Below, in pieces: positions 16,963-24,242 of a stretch of DNA of 24,242 bases (position 1 is the first letter of the stretch; the number at the start of each line of letters is the position of its first letter). Origin of the DNA: Hypsibius dujardini (lineage: Eukaryota > Tardigrada > Eutardigrada > Parachela > Hypsibiidae); NCBI GenBank assembly GCA_001579985.1, contig LRSR01006516.1:1-24242 (forward strand), read 5' to 3'. Both the position numbers and the translations under genes were made by a program. The notes under the pieces are model-generated. The model worked only from the letters and a program-made list of their open reading frames with translations. It was not told the DNA's origin and did not search any database.

Positions 16963-19900
16963 GTAGGTCTCTTCCTGGAATCATTTGCATTATTGTTGAT
17001 GAAGGTTGTATTCTAAAACAAATTCCGAGCACGAAAAATCTTCCCCTGGAAGGTTTCTTAGCAAATAATTCAACTGACTTGGGATTTTTTTTATAGGTGG
17101 AATGCAGAATGCTTTCACTTTAATTTTTTCAAATCAGTACAATAATAGTGACGATTTAAGAAATTTATTTCATCATTGACTAAATCAAAACTTATTTCCG
17201 GCGAAATTTTAGTTTACATAACACGAAGGTTTTATTTTCCTTAATCTTCACTGTATCGCAGTGCGAAAAATATGCTTATTTTAATAAAACCCCATACTAA
17301 GTTTAATTTGGAATCGACTGGCATCAACTAGATGTTTTTTGGATGTAGGGGAGCGGAGTAATGGGCAGTTTTTATAAATGGCCGAAAATTCCACTGATGC
17401 TATCCAGAGTTGGTCTGTAACTCCGCCCCCCCCCCCGATGCTAAAAAAATATTTGGCAGATCTCAATCTACACCAAATTGAATTTGGGGTGGAACGGGAT
17501 AGCGTCAAAAAGAAATTACATTTTTTATAATCCGCCATTTTTACAGTGAAGATATATAAAATTTATTTCATCGGTTAAAAAATTTTTAGCGAAAAAGTTG
17601 GGAAAGCACTGAAAGTTTCCATTGTCCATGATTTTCACTGTGTGCTAACTGTGTGCAGTTTGCGTTGTACCCATGAAAAACATGAAAAAATGAGAGTTTC
17701 CCCAATTTGCGCTTCCGTGTGATGAGTCATTTTTTGTTGTGCACAAATCGCGGCAAAAATGCGGATGTCGAAACAATTTATTAAAATGTTTATTTACTAC
17801 TTATTCTGCAAAGAATATTATATTTTGACCAGCGAAACATTGGCTGTATTTGTGCAACTGTATATCGGAACCCTTCAAATAATGCCCAGTTTGCTCCAGC
17901 CAATAGACTACCCTATGTTTACCACGTAAAAAGATTGCATCTGGTCTAGATCGCCCACTTTTGAACCAGACCATAAAATAGTTGCATCGCACATAGAGAA
18001 AAAATAAAAGGGAAATAATGTATGTGATAAATTTGTTTTAAAAGATCATTTTGCTAATCTATCGTATACCTTCTTTTAACAGAAAATATTGCCATTAACC
18101 TACCGTACAGGTATATCATGCATTGACGAGGATTGTCTGTCTTTAAATATAGACTATTAGCGACCACATTCAGCACTTCAAGCCCCGTCCCTTCAACCAT
18201 CAGCAGGACATCGCTTCCGCCGGTTCTTCTAATGCCTCAAATTTCTCGAACGATTCTCCGGATACCTTCAACTACGGCAGCACCATTTTTGGTTCGCCCT
18301 GTAGCAACCGCCACAACGATGATGGTTGTAGACACTTCTTCAATTGATTATCGGAGAAGTCTTGACTCAGCCTCACCTCTGGTCTCCCTCGGTAAACGGA
18401 TTTTTCCCTCAAAGTTTTAGTCTTTTTATCCGAAATTATTGCATTTTTTCATGAGTAATTAATTGAATTGAGTTTTCTAGAAATATTTATTGAGAGATTG
18501 AAAACACAAAGCAGTCGTTGTCGTGGTTTACCTTAGAGAAAGTTTCAACGTTAATTCTGTTTACTAGTATTTCTTAGCGTCCGCATAAATCTACGTTTTT
18601 GGCCGAAATACTTTGCTAACGACGGTTTTTTTACAGCCCTTTTATTTCCGTTTAAAATATCATATCATAAGTTACCTTTGTAAATTAATTTTGACTTTGT
18701 AGGTAAAGTAAGTTAATTTGTAAAATTTTGTAAATCAGTTTAGCTAAACAAAATTATAAGTTAACGTTATACATGAGTTATTTACAGGTGTTGCCGTGAT
18801 TGCGACCCAGGATCCAGGAGAATTAAAACTATACCGCGATTATCTAGCGAACCGTCTGACCGATCTCTACCATCTCGCGGTGCAAAAGTACAATGCGATA
18901 TACGACACCACTCCAACTCTCGCTTCTAATTTTGTTCCTGATAATGGAACAAGTGACCTACAAGCCAATTTTACTGCACTGGTATGGAAAAGAATATTTA
19001 ATCGTTCTCTTGTTCTGTAACTTTAAGGAACAAACAATCTTTTGATCCGCCCTTCGACCACAACAGGTTCTGCAGATGACTTCAAACAGTAGTGCGACTC
19101 CCGGATTAAACAACGTGACGGTCGTGTTCCTCGTGAAGAACAACAACGGTTCGGTCTTACCCGCTTCGACGGTCCTGGCACGTCTTAATACGCTGACCGA
19201 TGACGAGATGGCGGGAGCTCTCGGAGCGTCAGTCTTGCAGAGGCCCACAAGTTAGCTCTTCAATTTTTCTTATAACTGAATTAAAGTGATCATTTGATGT
19301 CTCGGTGTTACAGCGTCCGCCGCGTTGGTCGTGGATGACACTTGGTTGACTTACCCCAACGGTACTGCCTGGAACTATACTTCCTTCACTGTGTCGCCAG
19401 GATTTTCCAACAGTGCACAATCGTGGTCCCTCATTGGAGCGATTGTTGGCATTTCGACGGTTGGTTTGGAGAAATATTTTAGATATATATCTAGAGTGAA
19501 AACCTTTTTGCTAAATAGGGCTGCGAACTTCTGAAACAACGTTTTGGGATCTCTTACTTTTTTAACATTTGATTGACCTCAAAATATTCAAAATATTCAT
19601 AAAAACAAAGAAATCGCAAATCATTTCGTTTCAATTTTAAAAAATCGGTCAGACTATTACAAATTAAAAGTCCTGCCCTGGCGAAACAAATGACAGTATT
19701 TTGAACCATAACTGAAATCCACTAACTGAAGCATTAGCTAGTAATCGACCGATTCGAGCGTTGATTGTGTTTCCGCATGACATTTTTGCTTCAAACGTTT
19801 TTCGATTATAATGATCTTTAAAAGTCACCAGGAAATAGAATTGATGCAACCTGCTACTGTACTTACTGATTCCCTGATCTTGTGAATGCTCTCGCTGTTT

Positions 19901-22113
19901 TAGGTTGCAATTGTTCTGCTCTCCATGGCCTTGGTTTGGCTTATTTTCTTCATCCACAAGCGATGCACCAAGAAACCGACTAATACTGCTCAAGCCGTAA
20001 ATATAAAAAGCTAGACAATTTTTAAGTAAAACATTTTAACCTTTTCCTTCCCTTCGTTAGCCGGTTATTATGACCGATAATATGCAAATCATCACAATTC
20101 CTCCGCCTGCGTCTCGCCAGCCTATTTCCGTCGATCACGGCATGCAGACGGTCGTCCTGCCACGACGTACCATTCTACCTAGTTACGAATCGAACCAGCC
20201 CAATGGACACGCAAAGTCTCACGACGAATCGCTCCCTAACAACCACCGTCCGCAAGCCCCGACGCCTTACAGTATGATGGACCTGTACGGTCGGGAGACG
20301 ACCACCTATTCCACCCAGTATAGCTATGCTGCTCAAAATTCCCTGCCAGATCGTCAGGCTCCTGACATCTCACCGGTAAGCGAATATTATTGCAACGTTT
20401 CCGATGAGAATAAAAACGTTTTATATTGAATTTACATTTATGAATTAAGCAATATTTTAGCCTTTTTAAATCTTTATAGTACCGGTAAACGAATAATACT
20501 GCAACGTTTTTTATGAAAGCAAAAAAAATTTATAGTAAATTTACATTTATTAATTCATCAATATTTTAGCCTCTTTTTAAAATCTCTGAAGTATTGCTTG
20601 ATATACATAATGCCTTAAGTTTTTATTTTACAGATTGCCAATAAAAAATGTTTATATAAACTTGGATTAACGTCTTAGCTATTTTGCTTAAATTTCAATA
20701 GCACTGCTTGGTAAACAAAGTATATATTATTTAATGTTTTTACAGAACGTGCGAGATTTAATTTTTACATTTTACAGTTGGATTCTCATTTAAGATTTTT
20801 TTATTAATAATAATGTTTGGATTGTGTATGGTAAATGCATCATTTTTGTTCTTGAACAGAATGTAAGCTCGGGAGCGTCAATGTCTCCGCCCTCGCCGCC
20901 AAAGCCCCCGCGAATGATCAACGAGCCCCAGTACGCCCAATCAAACGGTGATCGTTATCGGAATGGATCCTCTAATCGGGCTATCTCCAACGAGATTGCC
21001 AGCTCCACGAACGGCCGTGTGAAACTTTTATCGGTTGTCAAGTAAGTTTTAAGGGTTCTTCAGAAAATTGTTATCAAGATAAAAAGCGTAGTTTTGGCAA
21101 TATTTTACTGCATTTCAATGAATTTGGTTGAGATCCTATGCCGTAAAAATTCTCACACCAAAGGATGGCTTTCTCATCAGATCTCGTCAGGTGCCTGATT
21201 GCAAACCTGCATTTGGGCTGTGTGGGTTATATACAAACACCGTCTTTATCTTGTAAAATTGTTCAGAAATTGCACTGCATAATGAACAGCAAAATCTCTT
21301 TTAAAATCATTCTAGAGGGATGAAAATAATTAGTTTTTAATTTTGTTGTACAATTATCATTTCGAAGTTACGCTTTATCCTACCAAACAAGGCGATCAAC
21401 AGTAAAACAAAGGAAGGAAGGTGGGGACGATTCTAAAAGGGCATTGAAGAAAGGATTGGGAATACATAGAAATCCATGGCTTGCCTAAAGACGTTTGTAT
21501 ATGATGACGTTTGAAGAGTTTCGGCTGAAATTTCTGAAAATGCACGTGGTCGTGCATCTTTGTAACAGTTGCTCGAGAATACGAACAACACCCTCTAGAC
21601 CTCACTACAAAAAATAAATGTGAATATGCTCTTATTTTATGGATGGAAACGCATTTTTATTGAAGGACAAACCGTGTGGAGCCAGGAGGGTCCGCCACAG
21701 TTGTTCCACCCAACGGCGAGCAGGTTGAGCTGCAGGAGCGACCTCCGCGTCGCGAACAACGCTTGCCAAAAGCACAGCCGATTCCCGAGAGAATACGAAG
21801 CGTCGACGGATCCAGTTCCGAGCCCAAGCGGCAAAAGTCTGGCCTTTCCGTGACGGACGCGCAACGGCGAGACCAACCACGAGGTGATGGCAATGCGGAG
21901 CGAGACCGTCGGGACCGGTCCACTCGGAGAACCCTCACCGCAGATCACGAACCAAAACAGCTTGACGAGCCTCGGCGGAATTTGTCGAGAAGCCCAGCGG
22001 CAACAACAGCAGCAGCCTTGCCTTACGACCAAACCGTCCGGGAGATTCGTCGGGAAGTGCGCTTGTGGCGAAGGTCCCAGACTTCGTATGCTCCGTACCA
22101 AGGTGACCGCTGA
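16475..22113 (+). CDS. KIAA1549-like single-pass membrane protein (nine exons, N-terminus uncertain)
   Basis: Exons 16475-16962, 18153-18391, 18788-18981, 19067-19250, 19314-19459, 19904-19996, 20061-20375, 20860-21041 and 21666-22113 join in phase and give 762 residues. About 1-245 is Ser/Thr/Pro-rich (mucin-like). About 245-400 is a membrane-proximal region with YRDYLANRLTDLYHLAVQKY, an N-glycosylation-type NNVT and LARLNTLTDDEMAGAL, resembling the SEA-like part of KIAA1549. One transmembrane helix lies at about 406-437, followed by the basic HKRCTKK. The tail has GMQTVVLPRR, PPSPPKPPR and a C-terminal VREIRREVRLWRR. The TVVLP and IREEV-type motifs are shared with vertebrate KIAA1549 as I recall it. 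Human KIAA1549 is linked to photoreceptor cilia; function here is inferred only. No signal peptide is encoded at the chosen ATG, so a 5' exon is probably missing. Confidence 0.75.
17150..17650. mobile_element. Fold-back element, copy 2, in intron A-B of the KIAA1549-like gene
   Basis: An imperfect palindrome is centred near 17395. GATGTTTTTTGGATGTAGGG (about 17331) pairs with the reverse complement of the stretch at 17421-17456 that contains 11 Cs, CCCCATACTAAGTTTAATTT with the stretch at about 17470-17495, and CTTCACTGTA (17247) with TACAGTGAAG (about 17543). It shares words with the element at 12700-13205, for example AAAGTTGGGAAA, CACTG and AAG followed by TTC, and GGCATCA ahead of TTTTTTGGA. 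Confidence 0.55.
17651..18152 (+). other. Remainder of intron A-B
   Basis: This is AT-rich intronic sequence. The minus-strand frame at 17801-17992 (63 codons) shows no motif and is treated as chance. Confidence 0.5.
18153..18391 (+). CDS. KIAA1549-like exon B: Ser/Thr-rich ectodomain
   Basis: The acceptor is AATATAG, and the split codon AC|A gives Thr in TTTTLLATTFSTSS. The exon continues the Ser/Thr/Pro-rich ectodomain (SSPVPSTISRTSLPP) and ends CTCG|GTAAAC in phase 1. It lies between introns of 1190 and 396 bp. Confidence 0.65.
18788..18981 (+). CDS. KIAA1549-like exon C: start of the membrane-proximal domain
   Basis: The acceptor is TTTACAG and the donor is CACTG|GTATGG, phase 0. It encodes VAVIATQDPGELKLYRDYLA, then NRLTDLYHLAVQKYNAIY, an amphipathic helix like the one that begins the SEA-like repeat in KIAA1549 proteins, followed by an Asn-rich linker with an NGT and an NFT glycosylation sequon. 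Confidence 0.75.
19067..19250 (+). CDS. KIAA1549-like exon D: SEA-like region
   Basis: The acceptor is CAACAG at 19066; a second AG nine bases on (TTCTGCAG, 19075) keeps phase. The exon carries NNVTVVFLVKNNNGSVLPAS and LARLNTLTDDEMAGALGASV, with the strand-turn-strand and helix order of the family's membrane-proximal domain. The donor is ACAA|GTTAGC, phase 1. Confidence 0.75.
19314..19459 (+). CDS. KIAA1549-like exon E: stalk and first half of the transmembrane helix
   Basis: The acceptor is GTTACAG and the donor is CGACG|GTTGGT, phase 0. The exon has DDTWLTYPNGTAWNYTSFTV with NGT and NYT sequons, then WSLIGAIVGIST, which opens the membrane span. The intron (443 bp) splits the transmembrane helix. 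Confidence 0.7.
19904..19996 (+). CDS. KIAA1549-like exon F: rest of the transmembrane helix and stop-transfer
   Basis: The acceptor is CTGTTTTAG and the donor is CAAGCC|GTAAAT. The exon is exactly 31 codons: VAIVLLSMALVWLIFFI, then the basic HKRCTKKPTN. Joined to exon E it gives one continuous hydrophobic span followed by positive charges, predicting a cytoplasmic C-terminus. Skipping this exon would keep frame but shorten the span. Confidence 0.75.
20061..20375 (+). CDS. KIAA1549-like exon G: cytoplasmic tail
   Basis: The acceptor is CTTCGTTAG and the exon is exactly 105 codons. It has DHGMQTVVLPRRTILP, close to the family's QETVVLP motif, then Pro/Tyr-rich sequence (PTPYSMMDLYGRETTTYSTQ) with several possible tyrosine phosphorylation sites. 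The donor ACCG|GTAAGC lies inside a 109-bp tandem duplication. Confidence 0.75.
20376..20595 (+). repeat. 109-bp tandem duplication that copies a 5' splice site
   Basis: The segment from 20373 (CCGGTAAGCGAATATTATTG) recurs from 20482 (CCGGTAAACGAATAATACTG). Similarity continues through CAACGTTT, TTTACATTTATGAATTAAGC with TTTACATTTATTAATTCATC, and CAATATTTTAGCC in both. The real donor GT is at 20376-20377 and the copied GT at 20485-20486. Confidence 0.8.
20860..21041 (+). CDS. KIAA1549-like exon H: proline-rich tail segment
   Basis: The acceptor is CTTGAACAG and the donor is GTCAA|GTAAGT, phase 2. It encodes SMSPPSPPKPPRMINEPQYA; PPSPPKPPR is a good SH3-binding type motif. The rest is Ser/Asn/Arg-rich. 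Without splicing the frame meets TAA immediately after the donor. Confidence 0.7.
21042..21665 (+). other. Intron H-I of the KIAA1549-like gene
   Basis: Begins GTAAGTTTT and ends TTTATTGAAG. It holds no recognised repeat or exon. The minus-strand ORF at 21396-21605 has no support. Confidence 0.55.
21666..22113 (+). CDS. KIAA1549-like exon I: last exon with conserved C-terminus
   Basis: The acceptor is TTTATTGAAG, chosen because its single leading base completes Lys (AA|G) and opens SVVKTNRVEPGGSATVVPPN. The exon is GC-richer than its surroundings and highly charged (Arg/Glu/Gln/Pro). It ends LPYDQTVREIRREVRLWRRS then QTSYAPYQGDR and a TGA, like the IREEV helix at the end of vertebrate family members. 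Several overlapping open frames on both strands here result from the high GC. Confidence 0.7.
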
Positions 22114-22233
22114 TGATTATGCGTTCTATTGAAAGGGGAAAGATACAAAATGTGAATTTTTTACTGAATTTTGGCTTTAAATTTACACTTGTTCCCTAAT
22201 TTTATTGGTCCTCTCATGAAGCAATTAGGATGA

Positions 22234-22239
22234 AATAAA
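22234..22239 (+). terminator. AATAAA poly(A) signal of the KIAA1549-like gene
   Basis: It lies about 120 bp after the stop at 22113 in an AT-rich 3' UTR. A second AATAAA at 22325-22330 could serve as an alternative. Confidence 0.5.
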
Positions 22240-22339
22240 TCACGGTTCAGCACTTCGTATTATGCCATTTACACACGTGCTAGTTAAAGCTGATAGCCCA
22301 GACAATGAAGTGAAACGTTGCAAAAATAAAAAAAACCCC

Positions 22340-22388
22340 AGACATAGACACAGACACAGACACAGACACAGACACAGACACAAACAAA
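22340..22388 (+). repeat. (GACACA)n hexamer microsatellite
   Basis: About seven units of ACAGAC/GACACA form the same hexamer as the TGTGTC array at 5731-5827, read on the other strand. Confidence 0.85.
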
Positions 22389-22745
22389 GGCACCTAAAAA
22401 AACCCTAAAAGACTCATTTTGTTGTACGAACCAGTTGGAAAATGTCTGTCAGGGTTTGACTGACCTAATATTGGTTTCTGAAAACGCCATATCATCCTAG
22501 ACTACGTGACAGTTCTGGAGTGAGGCTCTTTGCTATTTTTAACCATACTGTTTCCTGGTCATGGCTCTTTGTGTGACCACATGCAACAGCTTTCCCTGTA
22601 TATACTTATCGGAGATTATTTGGTTATTCCATTTTGGATTTATCTTGCGTCGATCACGAATGCCATGATCTAAGCAGTCTGATTTTGTTCTTGAAGTTAA
22701 TAATAATGTCGCCAGCCTACCACACTGTGTCCAAACCTCATCTGA
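22389..22745. other. Stretch without a supported gene
   Basis: Ordinary AT-rich sequence. I see no ORF of note, repeat or RNA gene. Confidence 0.45.
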
Positions 22746-23027
22746 CTAAGTCGGAAGAATTTCGGACTCGGTGGGATTAGCAGTATTCCTATAGAATGTC
22801 AGCCAAAATGTTGTATGCGGTGCGATGAAATATTAATGATGTTTCATACGCATGGTGACCACACAAGTGTAAAAGAACGAGTGAAACAGATAGTCACAGA
22901 ACAATACGATGATGATGATTTTGTTATTGAATTACCGGATTGCTGGTCTTACAGAAAAATGCTTTTGTTGCGATATTTGGTGTTTCTGGACGCAAGAGCC
23001 CTCTTCGGAATTAAATGGCACCTCTAA
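22746..23027 (+). CDS. Open frame of unknown function, possibly an exon
   Basis: The frame is open from a stop at 22743 to TAA at 23025-23027, about 93 codons. Its first ATG is at 22815, after a Cys-rich lead (ECQPKCCMRCDE). It continues VKERVKQIVTEQYDDDDFVI, then ELPDCWSYRKMLLLRYLVFL. Composition is more balanced than in neighbouring frames. There are internal acceptor-like AG sites (GGATTAG at 22774-22780, CTTACAG at about 22955), so only part may be coding. No family is recognised. Confidence 0.25.
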   Translation, partial: LSRKNFGLGGISSIPIECQPKCCMRCDEILMMFHTHGDHTSVKERVKQIVTEQYDDDDFVIELPDCWSYRKMLLLRYLVFLDARALFGIKWHL

Positions 23028-23035
23028 AATACTTT

Positions 23036-23175
23036 AATTTATTTTCTATTAACTATATTTTATATATATAGTAAAATATAGTATTTCATATATTACATTA
23101 TATTGTTACATGTATATTCTATTATATTATTATATATACTATAATATATTATTACTATTATCATTATTATTATGT
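23036..23175. repeat. AT-only low-complexity tract
   Basis: Mostly TATA, ATTAT and TTATTA words with very few G or C over about 140 bp. It could be an AT microsatellite remnant or a DNA-unwinding or matrix-attachment type sequence. No gene. Confidence 0.7.
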
Positions 23176-24242
23176 GCTAAGGTATTTCTCGAGATTTCGA
23201 CGAGACAGGCCGGTCTGCCGCGCCGACAACTGACATCCTATATCCATTCCTAGTTCCCTACTGCAGCAATTTTATTAAGTGTTGTGCAATTTCACCGCGC
23301 TCCTTTCCTCCAGCTGTGTTAAGTGTCAAATGGAGTATAAGAGCTCCAACTCATCTCTCAAACACTGTTCTCCATCCGGGAGCCCAATAACACAACGCTC
23401 GCGCAACGGAGAACTCTCTATCTGGCTCCATCGCGCCAAGTACGGTAAATGTCGTAGTATAAGATTTTAAACAACCCAGCCACGTCTTTCTTATAAAACG
23501 TTTGATGTAATGCGATATCTGCACGTGACAAACCTGAGCAAAGGAGTAATCCTTATTTTGAAACAAACAATAGTTTGATTTTTTGCTTTTTTTCTCTTTG
23601 CATTCGCATTTTTTACGCCATATCATATGTAACATGACATCTTCTTCGTTATTGAGAGGAAAATATTTTCGACTTCTTGAATCGAACCCTTTAAATGGAT
23701 CCTTTAAATAATTTTCCTCGCTTCTGTCCGACAAACATTATGGTGAAAGACAACAATTGTCATTGAAAATTACTGTTCCTACTAAGGGATAATCGTACTG
23801 CAATAAGTAGCCCTTTTCAGTAAGAGAGCGCTCCGTATATGTACCGGTATATTTTCAATGAAGTATTCCTCCACACATCCCAACAACTCGAGTCGTAGTA
23901 CAGACATACCGGTACATGCTCATGAGCGACGTACGTATATGTACACACCAGGAATGCAAACACCCTCCCAGGGCAAACATGCACACAAGCGTCTGCTTTT
24001 CACCAAATTCCACCGACGGCGGAGTCTCCCTGACCGGGAACCAGAGAACATCGGCCCTCTCCCGGTACTCCCTCTCGCCCAAATACATGAATCGCACATG
24101 CCCCAACCGCGTCATCGCTATATCGATCGAACAAAACGCGGTCCGCGACTTTTATTCATCCCACTTCCTCCTCGCCTCTTACAACACATCCCTCCCTCCC
24201 CCATCCGCACGATGCGGAGACCTCGAGAACGGGTAAAAACGC
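23176..24242. other. Right end of the window: weak ORFs only
   Basis: A GC-richer stretch at about 23900-24240 has an ATG frame on the plus strand (23916-24236, 106 codons, including PNSTDGGVSLTGNQRTSALS) and an overlapping minus-strand frame. Neither shows a known domain or codon pattern that decides between them. The sequence could be the start of a gene or promoter region continuing beyond the window. Confidence 0.3.

Noticed and set aside
21632-22132. Five overlapping ORFs on both strands of the last KIAA1549-like exon
   Set aside because: High GC content keeps several frames open. Only the plus-strand frame starting at 21666 joins in phase with exon H and ends with the family-like C-terminal helix.
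23660-23700. Possible tRNA T-loop (GGGTTCGATTCAAG on the minus strand)
   Set aside because: The flanking five bases do not pair to form a T-stem and no matching D-arm, anticodon arm or acceptor stem was found. No other tRNA or rRNA signature was seen.
23351-23734. 127-codon Lys-rich minus-strand ORF
   Set aside because: Its start is TTG rather than ATG; the first ATG comes well inside and no domain is visible.

Overview
This is a eukaryotic (animal) window. Both recognisable genes are split by short GT-AG introns (63 to 1190 bp) with conserved reading phase. Most of the DNA is AT-rich non-coding sequence with microsatellites, a minisatellite, small DNA-transposon relics and one assembly gap (29 Ns at 11614-11642). 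The two gene families are metazoan. The compact introns and the Limpet-type PET plus six-LIM protein suggest an invertebrate, probably an ecdysozoan. The sequence alone does not give a species.

Layout. 1-156: probable right end of a piggyBac-like element (inverted terminal repeat next to TTAA). 972-1223: possible tiny gene for a secreted peptide (signal peptide, one in-frame intron, poly(A) signal at 1373). 2068-5071, minus strand: six exons of a Limpet/testin/FHL-type gene encoding a Cys-rich N-terminus, a PET domain and six LIM domains. All five junctions keep phase. Its introns hold a (CCTG)n tract, a degenerate purine/pyrimidine repeat and a 78-bp intron that stays in frame without a stop. 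5072-16000: about 11 kb with no convincing intact gene. It holds a (TGTGTC)n microsatellite, a strong hairpin at 7390-7468, two oppositely oriented copies of one terminal-inverted-repeat element (9083-9556 and 11172-12254), a broken BTB-domain fragment beside the second copy, a long fold-back element (12700-13205) and a 61-bp-period minisatellite (about 13671-14030). 16475-22113, plus strand: nine exons of a single-pass membrane protein that I assign to the KIAA1549 family. It has a Ser/Thr-rich ectodomain, a membrane-proximal SEA-like region, one transmembrane helix, a proline-rich cytoplasmic tail and a family-like C-terminal end. The N-terminal exon or exons were not found with confidence. 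22114-24242: 3' UTR, another GACACA microsatellite, AT-rich DNA and weak ORFs.

The two main genes are unrelated in function as far as can be seen. One encodes a cytoskeletal or nuclear LIM adaptor, the other a plasma-membrane or ciliary glycoprotein. They lie on opposite strands, with their 5' ends facing each other across the repeat-rich interval, which may hold their promoters and upstream exons. I found no operon-like arrangement, CRISPR array or clearly new multi-gene system. The most useful leads are the repeat and splicing observations: in-frame introns, a duplicated 5' splice site, related fold-back elements and the paired TIR elements.
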